Assembly: GCF_000002425.4 (NCBI RefSeq)
Contig: NC_037264.1
Location: 14,758,808 to 14,822,807 of the forward strand
DNA length: 64,000 nt
Direction of reading: 5' to 3'
Origin: Physcomitrium patens
Lineage: Eukaryota > Streptophyta > Bryopsida > Funariales > Funariaceae
Both the position numbers and the translations under genes were made by a program. The notes beneath the pieces are model-generated. The model was not told the DNA's origin. It searched no databases and saw only the letters and a program-made list of their open reading frames with translations. The first letter of the stretch is position 1. Each line of letters starts with the position of its first letter. This document shows, piece by piece, positions 1 through 13,000 of the stretch.

Positions 1-1568
1 GACCAGTTGGACCAGCACCAAGTTCGATGTTCCTTACAGGTATTGCACTTTGCAGTTTCCCAGCAACAGAATGGACCTGCAATATTCAAGAGGTGAAAAT
101 GGTTGGTGACCACAAAATCATGACTTACAGTCCTTGGAATGTAACCAAACTTAAAAAATAGGACATTAAAGGGCTGATAGTGAGCACTGTTAAAAGCCCT
201 TTAATGCGACATTACAGTACTAGAATAACAGTTGTAAACCTAGTCACCCCTCAGTCCATTCTGTTGAAAATGAGGTTCAACGCTTCGTGATAGATCAAAC
301 GAGAGAATAAAATTAGTCACAAACCTGGTTTCGTGTTTAAGAAGACCATTTTCTCCACCGCTCAATCTCAGCTGCATCTACACTAAAGCGAGCTGGGTCA
401 TTCTCTACAACTCCAGTTACCTTATCCAATTCATCAACCTGGAAGAAGAACGGTGTCATTCAAGAATGCCATGTGTTGAAGAAAATCAGTTCACCAAAAA
501 GGACAAACATGAAGACATCAAACATCTGATCCATACAGTTGGTCTTTTCTTCTCCGTTATCAGTTACATGCTTCTGGCGTGAAAGGACTATCTTAGAGAT
601 CCCCAATGGAACATGACAATCGTAACCCCAATAATCACGATACGGTGGCAGTGAATTGGAAACATACATGAAAAACATCAAAATGAACCACAGAAAGAAT
701 AAAAATGGCACTGCATTACTATAAAACAAACTAGAGCAATCCATGTTTCTATCCCTCACCAAACCATCACACAAAGAGTTGCCTAAAATAATAAGAACCA
801 AACTCAAAATGCAAGATTGTTCTGCACAGCCACTTTCCACACTCAGAAAAGCCCGAATCTCTCTAAAAACTGAATGTCAAAGAGTGACGCAGATAGGCTT
901 AAGAAACGAAATATTTCTAATCGTTCAAAAGCCTGCCCAAAAATGGAAATCAGAAAAACAGATAAATGACGTAGCATTCAAGAACAAGTAAATAACTCAC
1001 AATCTAGGTTCAATTTCACCAACGAGAACAAAACTTGCAGTGTCAATTTTAGGTCTACTACATAGGATTCATACAGTGTGGGACATTTAACACTCTCACC
1101 ATACCTGCCATTCGATATTCTCACAAGAGGATAGAAGCTCCTTACTAAGCACGCTCCGCTCTGTGGAAGAAAATGGCAACTGCTCCCATCGAGCAAATGT
1201 AGATTGTAGCTTGGTGACCTACATTCCAATAATGTCACATTACAACCATCCCCGCATATTTGTGCGGAGACAGTGTATGCCCGGCCACAGGCTGCACGCG
1301 ATCCGAAACAATCATGACTGAAATTATCAAGGCCACAAGCAAAATCGAAGTAGACACAACCAAATCGACCTTACTGCAATATTTAGTTACCCATCACAAA
1401 GCTTCGAAACCCTCGAACAATGATCCTTTGCAATTAGAGCATTTCCTGCAGCAGAGAGTCCTTTCTGTCAATAACAAAAAGCTGAAGAAAAACGAGAAGA
1501 ATAGATTGGGCACTCACAGTGTCCTGGATTTCTAATTTGACGAGGTAGAAAGGATCCGACAACGACAT
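1..1568 (-). CDS. SYP61/syntaxin-6-like SNARE, N-terminal part, in-frame stop, runs off left edge
   Basis: A Qc-SNARE-type protein of trans-Golgi/endosomal membrane fusion, recognised by its syntaxin-6 N-terminal helical domain. I assembled four phase-0 exons by hand: 1518..1568, 1105..1218, 325..438 and 1..76 (continuing off the window). All have GT-AG borders. The start ATG is at 1568 and exon 1 begins MSLSDPFYLVKLEIQDT, the typical family start. Exon 2 carries KLQSTFARWEQ and ends CENIEWQ; exon 3 has VENDPARFSVDAAEIERW; the last visible exon starts VHSVAGKL. About 118 residues are visible. The SNARE motif and membrane anchor would lie beyond position 1. Oddity: codon 337..339 is TAA, between the conserved WSS and TRNQ, with the frame open on both sides. 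This could be a pseudogene, a sequence error, or a protein truncated to the N-terminal domain. Confidence 0.82.
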
Positions 1569-3487
1569 AATGGTGCGCACTCCGAAACTAGTTGGGTGTT
1601 TCCTTTTTCAAGACACCTGGATTCATTCAAAATAGCAACTCAGGACTACGAATCGCATGGATAACGGCGAGGAACCGTGCGGCGTACGAGTGCACTCTCA
1701 CATTCATGGGCATCGTCAGATCATCTGCCTGACAATGAGTTCCTTCACGACGACCTGTACCTTGATCCTGCACGCTTCCATACACACCGGAGCGTGTGCA
1801 GTGACTGCTCATTTCACACAGCGTGAATATTTGCTGCGATTCGATCCACGTTCGACATAGTCAAGTCTACGTGGATTTCGAGGAGATGAAGGTCCATTTG
1901 AACCATCGCTATTGGAAGCGTCTGACAGGTGTGGGGTTCTCAGTCCTCTTCATAAGGCATCGCTACTCTGAAGCAACCACGAGCCCAGCCCGTGACTTCT
2001 GCGGTGTTTGCGGGTTGTGTGGGGTTTCTGTGTATGTGTTCCTATAGTGATCTGCGTACAGTACCGCGCACTGTATTTTGAATTAGTTCGTGTGTAGTTG
2101 TTTGTGGTCTACCGCTTGAGTTTCTGTGTTGCACTCAGTTCTGCTAGGTGCCCTAACACTTCATTGAAGTTGGTAGAATGGTATCCATAGCTTTTATCTG
2201 TGCACAGATTAGCATGGTCTTTGCTTATGTGCTCACACTTTGCAATGGTGTTCACTTCAATGAGGGACCAGATATGGCTTGTCCTTCTTGCCGATATCCG
2301 TGTTTAGAGCATCCTTAAAAAGGTAGCATGCGGCTCCATGTGTGATCTACTTATACGCGGTTGCGATAGTTATTTGGTATCCCACCAATGGCACGAGGGT
2401 ATGTCGACCTTATACGCACCTTTGTTCGACTCTTGGGGGGAAAATTCAAACCTTCCCAGCTGGAATTTTGCAAGTGACCACTGGAAGATCCTGTCGCTCT
2501 GCTTCGGAGCTGTGCTTCTCCTACTACTTGTCTAGGTTCTAACCTTGTGGCCGTAGGGTTTTGAGGGGTGATTCTTTATGTGTCTCGAATCCTAATTGGT
2601 GCTCCGACTGCGGAGTATCCTCCGCATAATTTGTCTATGCATTTTTTGTTCTCTAGGCCAAATCGCCAAAATCTTACCACGTTGGGTAGACATCGGAATT
2701 CTTGTGGGTGCACCGAATAAACATACTGGTCTGCTGATGGCGACAAGTTTTCTCTTTAATAAGTCACAGAACCCGTAGAATGCGGAAAATAGCCATATAA
2801 TATACTAGCCATCACCCATTGTAGGTTTCGATAATAATTCCCAACAACATCTAGGGTGCCTGACTCTTTAAATTGAGTGGACTAAAGTAATTCGACAATT
2901 TAATTAGATATCTCTAAGATCTTAAATTTTGAGATTGTAGCACCATTCGCAATGATAGTTGAAGCACAAACTTCATGACAAAGGGAAGTCGTTACAGAAG
3001 TCTGGAAAAGTGGAAGAACCCTACTCTTCCTTAACTCTATCAGCTTAGGGGTCAAAAACTCTCAAGCTTCCACTAACATTCATTACACCGAAAAGTTATC
3101 TCGTCGTCGTCTTCAACCGCTCCTAACTGAGATGGACCCCTGTTGTCTTCGTGGTACAATTCTAGTTTCTGAATACCAGATTATGGCAAGAAACTAGACA
3201 GCACAGGGAACATGGTTGCGAAGAGGATATGCTTCATACATTGTCACCAAAAGAGACTTTTGAACAGTAAGTTCATCGTATAGTCTTTAGCATCCTTTAT
3301 GCACTCAATACGGAGATGTCATGGGTGCGATCCGGTGTAATAGCTACATCAATGAGTAAGGTAACTACGAAAACTGCCAAAATATTTTAACCAACGCGAC
3401 GGCGGCCTAGAGCAAAGCATTTACAGGAAAGCCCCAAATGAGGTTTCAGACGTTACTTCAAAACTGAATCATTCCCGACCGCATCCA
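1569..3487. other. intergenic region between B3 gene 3' end and SNARE gene start
   Basis: It should hold the promoter of the SNARE gene (right next to 1568) and the 3' untranslated part of the B3 gene. Short open frames occur on both strands, but none showed a recognisable domain or consistent splice signals. No repeat or RNA gene was recognised. Confidence 0.5.
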
Positions 3488-4907
3488 TCAGTCATTTCCC
3501 ATGTACAACTCGTCCACACTGCTCTCAACCAGTTGCACCAACCAGCATCCAGGTGCACGAAGGGAGAAGAGAAGCACATCTCCCAATTTAATGCTGTTTT
3601 CGTTGCGAAAGTCTTCCCACCCGATTGTGAAACTCAGGTTTCTAGTACTCGAGAAACGTAGTTGCACCACACGACCAGTTAGTCCTTGGAAAGTATTGAT
3701 TCGCTCGGCGAAAAACTTTTCATACTTGAGGAAGAATTCAGCTGGCACACACTGTCATAAAATACGAGCACAATGCAGATAATCCAAAGAACAGTACAGA
3801 TTGCAGCTACAACGTCTACTATGTACCCAACAAGATTCCAATAAGCAAGCCAAAGTTATTCAAGTCCTGTGGTTTCATTATCTTGTTGAGCACCAAGATC
3901 GCAGCACCGCGTTCTGAGCTTACCAGTTTACTCGCCAGGTTGGATTCCCTTATCGCAGTTACAAAGTGAGGACAGTGAAATTTATCGATAAGCATGTCAA
4001 CATTACGCTTCGTCCTCTCGGTACCGCGAGCATAAACGACTTCGTTCTTCACATGGGGTAACGAAAGATTCTGAGGACTTGCCCATAAATGTGTTGCTGA
4101 CAGAGGGCTCGGGGCCTGAGTGACGAAACTCACTGGGAGCTTTGGTGCAGCGGACTTTTCGTGTATTGTTGTCATTTGGAGCTTCAGAGAGGAGACGCAC
4201 CATGAACGTGGACTTTGTTACCAGGGAGAAAATCAGGTGATCTCCAACCTTCAACCCATTTTCAAGTACGAAAGTTTTCCATCCAGAACCGCCAAAGTGC
4301 ACTCTGTCTTGAACATCGTATGATCTGATCGTCAGGTGCACAACCGTCAGTCGGCCACTGGGTCCTTGAAGGATGACATTTGCTTTCATGTTGTGTCCAT
4401 GTTCCTTGACAAACGGAGCTGGAATCTCCTAAAAAGAAATCGCGCAGTTGCTTAAGAAAGAAGAAATGTGGCATTAAGAGCATACAGGTTTTACAAATAA
4501 AAAGGGCTAGAACCAAGATCCTGAAAATGTTATAACAATCAGCATGAACTAGAGTTGAAGCTTATCATTCACGTCTTTACCAGAATGTTCATAAGCAGGC
4601 ATACAATTAAAAGATCTGTAAGGAAACGATGACCAATGCTATGCATCACAATGCATGTTAGCGGCCCATAATTTCTCACCAGTGCAACAAGATTGCGACT
4701 GTGTCGAACAGTCTTGATGAATGAAGGGTTTGTGGAAGGAGTAGTGCCGCAGACAAGTCTATCCTTGTCTTCTTTTTCATGGGAAGACATATTCTGTACA
4801 GTGGAGGTAACTCTGTACAGGGCAGGTATGGCAGCTTCACTGGATATCCCTAAGCGAGAGGTTGGAAGGTCTCGATCGATCTTAGTTTCCTGCAGCATTT
4901 GATCCAT
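3488..4907 (-). CDS. two-domain B3 (REM-like) DNA-binding protein, frame change between domains
   Basis: A plant-specific B3 transcription factor of the type with two B3 domains. Exon 1 is 4680..4907 (ATG at 4907, in-frame TAA shortly upstream) and ends with the first strand of B3-1 (PSFIKTVRHSRNLVAL). Exon 2 starts at 4428 and continues it as EIPAPFVKEH, then a GPSG turn, GSGWKTFVLENGLKVGDHL and FMVRLL. The second B3 domain starts in a segment ending at 3924 (HFVTAIRESNLASKL) and continues in exon 3488..3751 (CVPAEFFLKYEKFF, GWEDF, KLGDVLLFSL). Borders 4680/4428 and 3924/3751 are GT-AG, phase 0. The linker between the domains changes frame by one base. Either a short intron lies there (for example donor after 4134 and acceptor before 4039, 94 nt, weak acceptor) or the gene has a frameshift. 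With that intron the protein is about 300 aa. The regulatory target is unknown. Confidence 0.75.
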
Positions 4908-6382
4908 TCCCACAGATTAGCTGATCTTTGATCTTAGTCCGTCTTGCTTCACAAGGACGTTGTTCTGCCTGCGACATTCGTCCAAGATGTCACAAATAAA
5001 AGGTAAATGCAATACTCCTTGCTAAACCCTCTTAGCAGATTGATTTGGAATTCGCAAGGCCGGGAAAGAACAGCTAAATTACTCAGGAGTCTATCATGGG
5101 GGTTGTATGTGTCGAGTGTAACAGAAGGTAACTAGATGTGTAACCCTCTCTAAGCCTTCCAAATAGGAAGATCACAGGTGTTGATAATTGTCCCGTTCTT
5201 TGCTGAAGTACTCTGATCTACCACTGTATTGATATGATTTAGGAATGAGAAGTAGGTTCACCACCTCACGAAGTAGATCACGAAACACCAGGCCTTGTGA
5301 AGTTGTGTCGCTGAATTGGCCTTCTAAAGTTTATCAACCTTGATCAGCAGACTCTAATCACAACAAATCATCCATGTCAATCAATTGAAGGTGATTTGCA
5401 AGGTTGATAGAGTGATGAACATCCATAAACCGTGCAGTCCGCCTTCAGACTACACTGAGAAAACAATGTCAATCATTCAATCAATTCAAGATTTGTACTT
5501 TCAAGCTCTTCACAGCAATTTTGTCATCTCTCTATCGACGTTGTCATCATGAGAGAGGCAGGTGGATTAAAATGATAATAAGTACCCTCCAACTCAACTC
5601 AATTCGAGGAAGTGACGTGCGCCATTTGCCGTTACAATCGTCTGAACATCCTTGATACCAGAGTATGACTTGAGTATGAACAATAACGACAATAAGCATG
5701 CTTGGTGGGCCTGGAACTAACTTGAGCTTGTTGGACATGACCACTCTAGACAACTAGCTAAGAATCTCAACTGAATAGTCTATCTGTTAAAAACAGGTTC
5801 TTGCACATATCGACATTCAGATGAGCAGATCAGTGTAATCAGCCTCTTACAAATGAGAACTCCATTTCAGTTAGATCTGAAAGCACAATGAGGTAGCATA
5901 CAACATAGTTTCGACTCGTCACGGAAGGGCAAAAACAGAAAAAAGAAAAGAAAAGGAAAGCGTGAACACTGGCTGGATGATGACATATAATATGCTCGTA
6001 GCTAAGCAGTGCACACAAAAGAACACTATTGGCTGATATGAAAAGAAGCTAAAGAAACCCTGCAATGTCATAAGAGCGATGAAACCGATTGAAAACGCAC
6101 AATTCATAGAAGATTAAGTGCATTATTCCTGAGCATTTTACAAGCTTAACAGCTGTGATACCTTGTTTCTCCAACAAAAGAGATGGCATTTAGAAATTAC
6201 ACTGCACCATATCGTTCGCTCAGTAGGAGCCCGATCTTGATACATCGTTTACCTTGGTGGAGCTATGCTTGAGGGCTTCACTTTCCTAGCCCAGGTCGCA
6301 ATTGTTGAAAAAGTTACGAACAGCAAATATAAAAGAACTAACAAGAGATTTCACCATCTAAAGTGCTGCCCAGATAACTACA
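4908..6382. other. intergenic region upstream of the B3 gene
   Basis: About 1.5 kb between the B3 start and the stop codon of the next minus-strand gene. It presumably contains the B3 promoter and the 3' UTR of the DUF2993 gene. I see no further coding exon, RNA gene or repeat here. Confidence 0.5.
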
Positions 6383-8770
6383 TCACCAGGGCGTAACCAG
6401 AAACTCTCCTGTAAGTAACAACCACGAGCTGCCTACTTGAAAGTCGGTAATCTTGACTTCAGGTCCAACCTTAAATGTCATTTTAGAAGAGGCAGATTGG
6501 GACGCCTCAATGGAGATGACTTCACCACTCTCCTCCACGTCTACTCTAACTGTGATAGGATACTTCAGTTCACCATATCTACCAGATTGCTTGTCTGAAC
6601 TCGAAAATCGCAAATTTCCATTATCATATTGCACTTGAATTGCTTGGGAATACCGAGGGAGGATGTCGTTGAGAGAACTTGACAAAATGGAACTTGTGAG
6701 ACTGCCACACGATCAGTTCAAGTACATATCAAAAATGCATCTGATTCGGAACGTTCTTCAGAAGGGTAGCTCAGGAAATATACGCATGGATAGGAAACTC
6801 TAACTTCCGAGAAAAGGCGTGCTTGCATCTACATACCTTGTATTGAAGTCCTGCTCCCGAACCCGGATATTAGCATGTACAATAAACGGTTGCTGGAACA
6901 GCCTGTCGTCGCACATATTTTTCTCAATTAAATATTTCTTTAAAAATAGAATTTCATCATCCTATGGAAATGGCAACTTAATCACATTTGATTCTTTTAA
7001 GAGCACTCAGTACTCAGCCCCTCATAAACTGGTTATCAAAAAGATGCAACATTTAGTACAAGTATAACGACGAATATTAGCGCTACTGCTGACTTTAAAT
7101 TCAAAAACTAAAACGTCAAAAACCAATGAACAGCAGTAACGAAGATGAAAATGGCCTAGAAGAATGATTATGTTATGGATTTACCTATTCTTCCCAAGTT
7201 TGGCTCGAACATTAGAAGCTGCTAAGCCCACCTCGCTAAGAACAATGCCCTGAGAATGCACGATTGAATGCCATAAATTGAGACACTAAAGCAAAAGGAG
7301 AAACTGCTTGAGATAAAGCAGATAAAAACCGTTATTAAATTCAGCTGTTAACAATCGATTACAAGGACGACTTATACATCATTCAGGACATATCGAGTCA
7401 GATGACGAGATTCAGTTGGAGCCGAGATATGTTGCCTCGGGTGTGCCGAGAGTGTATTCTGGGTTTCAAGACTTAACACTACCCTGCTCGTCAACGTCCT
7501 TCAGTCTCCTTTCGGATAAAACATACTAATCGAGAGAGTTAGTACCTTGTAAACTGCTTTCTTGGCAGAAACTTCGATCCTTTTCACTTTGCCTCTTAAG
7601 AGGTCCCAATTGCTCCCGCCCACAGCCACATTCAAGTCCCCGCAATCATCCAACTGCGAATAAGTGGGGCAGCTGTGACAACTACGAAATAGATAAAATA
7701 TGATACAGATAAATATATAAATAATGTCTTTATAAAAAAATGAAAGGAAAGGAAAGAAAGGAAAAGAAAACTCCACCAACAAATCCTTGACCTATTGGAC
7801 CTGCAACAGATACCACCCCCACATTGTCTTTGAAGTGAAGTATGTTAAGCGTGGCTAAGGAGCATCCTACCTCTACCCTGTTCAAACACACTTTGCAGCA
7901 TTTACAGAAGTACATGATACCAGCAGAAAGCATACCTGAGACTTCAGAAGTACTAAGAGAGCCTTCTCAAGGAGTCTTCCTACAAAACACCTGGAAGGTG
8001 ACAATTGACCAGGCAATTGAATTGTTGAGTATTCTCCATCCTCCAGCTGAGAGAACTTGGAGAATACACGATTGTCCTTCTTGTTCGTTCTGCTTGAGAA
8101 GCCATAACTTCGATCGGCACACGCTATATGTAAACGCCCACCTGAAGAGAAAATCAACATGAAAATCGATACGGCAAAGCAATTCCAACTCAGTTGGAAA
8201 CGATCCTTGACAAGTCAGCAACACTTGTAGGCTATAACCTTGTCCATAATTGTAATGCACGTCACAGGAGCGACAAAGGATAATGATCAGACAAACAGAA
8301 ACCATTCTATACGAAATGACGCTCGACAAAGTGAGAAGAGTTGTTAACTACAATACTGATATACTCTCGTACCCATATTTAAACGGTGTCGAAAATTCTC
8401 AACCTGCATCTCTCAGCCATGTAGGAGCTAATCGGGTGGTAGAGCTGATAGATGTCCGCATAGAATACCCATAGGAACCATTATGCAATGCATTCCGCCG
8501 AAACAACCTCAAAAACTTATCGAGTTCAATGCCTCAAGAATCGTCGATCGCGGAAAAACCCTAACTCCAAAACAAAACCCCACAGTGCACAGGCATGGAG
8601 ATGAATCACTACTTACTCAAGCTGGTGGAGATGACAGAGAAAGCAGGCACGAGCGCAGGCTTATTGCAATGCTCCAGAGGCTGGTGGTGCTCTACCATGG
8701 CAGAGTGCCCATGGCAGAGATACCACTGGGAATGCCTCACGCCAACAAGGGGCATCGTCACTAAGGCCAT
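6383..8770 (-). CDS. DUF2993 / LmeA-like lipid-binding family protein, probably plastid
   Basis: Six exons join without error: 8617..8770, 7936..8141, 7546..7653, 7185..7249, 6837..6902, 6383..6701 (918 nt, 305 aa plus stop). All introns are GT-AG and the phases agree. Residues 1 to about 80 look like a targeting sequence (MALVTMPLVG..., rich in Ser/Arg/His). The DUF2993 core starts near residue 95 (GRLLEKALLVLLKSQ) and shows the family signature GGSNWDLLRGKVKRIEVSAK then AVYKGIVLSEVGLAASNVRA, followed by FQQPFIVHANIRVREQDFN and a beta-rich C-terminus. In bacteria this family includes the lipid-binding LmeA; cyanobacterial and plant members are poorly characterised. Plastid location is inferred from the N-terminus. 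An upstream in-frame ATG at 8983 exists, but the ATG at 8770 gives the better transit-like start. It is transcribed away from the KAPA synthase gene. Confidence 0.85.
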
Positions 8771-10054
8771 GGCTCCGATTGATTCCGATACTCCAAGCTT
8801 CCGGGTAGACGAAAAAAGTGACCAGGTTGGCCTCGCGATTGCTCCTGCAAGTGTAATTCTCTCGTGCAGATCCTTGTGCAACTCATTCTTGAACCCGGCA
8901 TTGTTGAGAACAAATGTGGGGATCCATTCGAGAATTTCTCCATGGATATGAATCCTGAAGGCGATGAGGTCCCTTGAACACAACAGATATTTCGTGTGGA
9001 TAAAGCGGTTGATGGCTTCAAGGCATTTAGTCTAGATTGACGGACACTTGTCGTAAAGTTTTGTAGTGAGAGAGTTGGATAGCTTTTACACAGTCTGCGA
9101 GTGATAAAGTGTGCGAGCTAAACTAAGAATTTGTGGGTCATGAAGAAGAGCTAGAGAGGATGGTGCAACTGAAGGTTGAAAACGTCATATGGATTACAAC
9201 CTCTGTTACTTCTTCTTTCGTTTCGCTTTATGAGCTTCACTTCTTCATTTAGTAAAAACAATTAAAGAGGGTAATGAAAAAAGTACAAAGTTCAACTTTT
9301 GTTTTATGTATTTTTCATTTTAATTTCTGTCAAAACAGAAACGTGGAATCATTGACCCTGTTATGAGTTGAGACCACAAAAACCAAGAACCCTAGATTCA
9401 ATTGCAAATGCTCAAGACAGAGAGGAATGGACATTGTAACCTACACCTTGTCTTCTTTTGCCACAAGGTTTTTAAATGGGTGTATATTAAATGGATTCAA
9501 CACAATGACCCCTGGATACAAATACATTTAAATGTGATCCACAATGTGAGCTAAACATGCCATGTCTGTGTCACTCTTCGACTATGGTTCTGACAGGTTT
9601 ACATTGAATTCGGAATCCTCACACAAATATCCTCCAAACGTCATTCTCGACTATTTGCAAGTAGCTCAGCTAGATTTCACATGAATCAGTGACAATCGAG
9701 GAGCTTGTATTGAATCAATGTGATGTGATGTTAAGAGATTCGTGGAAACCCAGGAAGGGATGCGGTGAAGATTCTGGTGAAAGAGCAATGAATAGCACCG
9801 AATATTCCTCGGTAGCCGAACTAGAGTGATATGCGGAAGATGTTTTGAGGTATAATTTAGCGAAACAAGAGTAGGTTTGGGCTATAATTGGAATCTTGGG
9901 TCTCCCTAGTCACAGCAAGTCTTTTCTTGTTTGGAGATGATGGAGAACTTGCAGTTAGTTTTCTTGTTGGGTTTCCGATTTTTTTGATGTGGTGGATGCT
10001 GGTGTTGTAGAGAACGGGAGTTAGAGTGGAGAGGAGGGCGCATTGCGTAGAAGG
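8771..10054. promoter_or_regulatory. divergent intergenic region between the DUF2993 and KAPA synthase genes
   Basis: About 1.28 kb separates two start codons that point away from each other, so both promoters must lie here. The part next to 8770 is likely 5' UTR of the minus-strand gene. I could not fix a TATA box for either gene. No other gene is evident. Confidence 0.45.
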
Positions 10055-13000
10055 ATGGGTGGGGCTTGGGACACTTGGTTGGATGGAGCGTTGGGGGCTT
10101 TGGAGAACTCCATGCTGCTGCGATCGCTGCGGCCGCTTGTGCTGAGTGAACCGGATGGCAATGAGGATGGGGGAGATTGCAACCAGCATACGTTGCAGAC
10201 ATTTGAAGATCTGGGGCCATGGGACCGCGCTGGAGTAGAAGTGAAAACCTCGCAGGTCACTGTGGATGCTTGGCTGAGTGCTTCGACCAGCACAGGTGAG
10301 AATGCTGGCCGTAGTGTGGGTTTTGGTGAATTTCTTTGACTTGTGCGGTGGCCCGCTTGATTTAATCGCTAGGTTGTACGAACAGGGGAGGACATTCACA
10401 GCTTGAATGATAGCGTTGGGGGCAAGGGTGCGAAAGAAGAATTTCACAAGTTGCTGCTGTTCTCTGGGAATGATTATCTTGGATTGTCCGTCCACCCAGC
10501 TGTTCGGCGAGCCGCCGCCGAGGTGCAGTCTGCATTACTCTGATCAGTGTGCACTTTCACCCAATATTTGCAATTGCTTGACCTTTGTTTGCTGACCTAC
10601 ATTCCCTCGTTGCAACACATAGGAAAAGTGAATTTTGGGGGTGCATTCTTGCCAACTGCAATGGTCTTCGAGGAATGCGTACCTCAATTTTGGCAGCAGA
10701 TTGTTGTGGGTTTTGCTGAGGTTTTCTGTTTCATTAGGCTGCAGTAGAGTTTGGGATGGGGCCGAGGGCATCTCCGTTAGTTTGTGGGTACACTTCTCAT
10801 CATCGGCGCCTGGAATCTACTCTAGCAGAGCTGAAGGACACCGAGGTACATCCTATCCTGTTAATAAATTCAGAATGACTCTTAGACAAAATGTTAAATG
10901 TTTTTAGATATCCTTCTAGATGAATGTTTCTTATGCATCTGCTTGTTAATTTTTCTTAAGAAGGTAATGAGGTAACCTAGGAACTGTGTTGTTCCATGCA
11001 TTGTATTCGTTCCATACGTAGTCTATTGAGTTTAGTGGAATTCTAGCTGATTTGCTACTCTGTGAGAACCATTGCTTTGTGTCAGGAATGCTTGCTGTGC
11101 CCTACTGGATTCTCTGCAAACATGGCAGTTCTTACAGCAATTACAAGTGTGGTTCCTGGTAGAAATGAAGATAAGGAATCCCCAGTGGCCATATTCTCTG
11201 ATGCTTTGAATCATGCATCCATTGTGGATGGGGTGCGTGTTTCTCAGCGGCAAAGCAATGCAGAAGTTTATATTTATAGACACAACGATATGATGCATCT
11301 GCACCAGTTACTGTGAGAATCCCGTCTCACAGACTGATTCTTTCTGCGTCTTTGGATTAGTGCATGAAAGAATTTGATCGCCCGTTGTTTGGTGACCCTT
11401 TTTCTAACGTAGACTTTCGCTGTTGAAATTAACCAGGACCAACTGCAAACGGGAGCGGAAGGTGGTAATCACAGATAGGTAGGTGGATATTTTCAGCTGC
11501 TTTTCTACTCTCTCCTTGTGCATCTCCTTGCACATTCCAAAATATTCAAATATTCATTTATTGAATTTTCAAGTATATGAGACGACAACCCGTTGCAGTC
11601 TATTCAGCATGGATGGAGATTTTGCATTCATGAAGGAGTTGTCTGCTCTACGTAAACAACATGATTTTCTGTGGATAATTGACGAGGTACGAGAGGCTCC
11701 TAAACCGATCCACAACAGCTGTTGACTTTAAATGAAGCCTGTATCTGCTGTATCTTTATGATATTTCAGAGCCAATTTATACGATGACTGCTTGAAACCT
11801 CGCTAAATCTTTCTTTTGCAGGCTCATGGAACGTTGGTATGTGGAGAGAGTGGGGGAGGAGTGGCAGAGGCTTTTGGAGTACAAGAATACGTTGACATCC
11901 ATGTTGGAACTTTAAGCAAGGCAATAGGCTGTCATGGTGGTTTCATTGCATCCAGGTATTTCCGTTTGGTCAATCATGATGTTTTCAGAGGTCTGAAGCG
12001 CACATACAGGTTGCAGGGTCAGTGTATTAGTGCATTGGGTGTTGCATAGTTAATTATGAGTTTGAACATGCTTGTAGTTTTGACAAAATTCAGAAAGACA
12101 AAGAATGTTTTGCATGATTTCGAACTATTGAACTTTATATCTTCTCGAAACTTGGCTTGTTTTCATTGGCGTTTTCGTGATATGTGATGCTGCAGCCGCA
12201 AGTGGAAGCAGTGGATTCAAACTAGAGGTCGCTCGTTCATCTTCTCAACAGCTCTTCCGGTCCCTGTCGTTGCTGCTGCGCACGGTAACTTGACGTCATC
12301 ACTTGAATGATCCAAGACTGCTTGAAATTTGAACAAATAACTTTATGTAGTCCAAGTGGAACAAAGGCGAAGTTTATGGAATAAGACATTACGACCTTTG
12401 GAGCCTAGCGTGTATGTGCAGCTGAAATTATGTGGCTGCAACTGAATACAACGTAAAATGTAAAATATAAGCAGAGAAATAAGATTTGAGTTTATCATTT
12501 ATTGTGTTTTGCGAGATCTTATGGTTTGTACTGGTTTGGTATTTTTATGCAGCTGCAATAATGGTGGCGAAGAAGGAGAAGTGGCGACAGCACAAGGTGT
12601 GGGCCCTCGTTCGACAATTTTCAGAGGCCACGGGCTTGATTTTTACGAGCCCTATTGCTCCTATATTATTTGGAGATGCCGACGCCGCCTTGGAAGCCAG
12701 CAGGTACATGTCGGGCAGTATCGCAGTGGGTTTTATGTTGTCTTCTGTCCACATTGTAGTAGGTTGTGTAAATGTATGACTTCGACACCTGGGCGGGATA
12801 ATTTTGCGCCTCGAAACAAAGCTGAAGATACACACGAAAGGGATGCATTGTTTTGCAGAAAGTTACTCGCGAAGGGATTTCATGTTCCTGCAATTAGGCC
12901 TCCTACTGTCCCTGTTGGATCTTCACGGTATGCCTGTTTCCTTCTGTCTGGAGCCTTCAATCAGTAACCCTTCAATCCCTGTCATTCTGCTTCACCATCT

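Noticed and set aside
460..840. 126-codon minus-strand frame with hydrophobic stretches
   Set aside because: It falls inside the second intron-spanning region of the SNARE gene (between exons 1105..1218 and 325..438); no conserved sequence and no splice support.
978..1238. 86-codon minus-strand frame rich in Cys
   Set aside because: It overlaps SNARE exon 2 in the wrong frame. The correct frame gives the conserved syntaxin-6 sequence ending IEWQ.
9857..10495. 212-codon open frame on the minus strand
   Set aside because: It lies exactly opposite exons 1-2 of the KAPA synthase gene and the intron between them. It has no domain, and its composition is what antisense of those exons would give.
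12486..12967. Overlapping frames of 97 and 152 codons
   Set aside because: Only the part 12553..12703 in one frame is a KAPA synthase exon. The rest reads through introns or uses the wrong frame.
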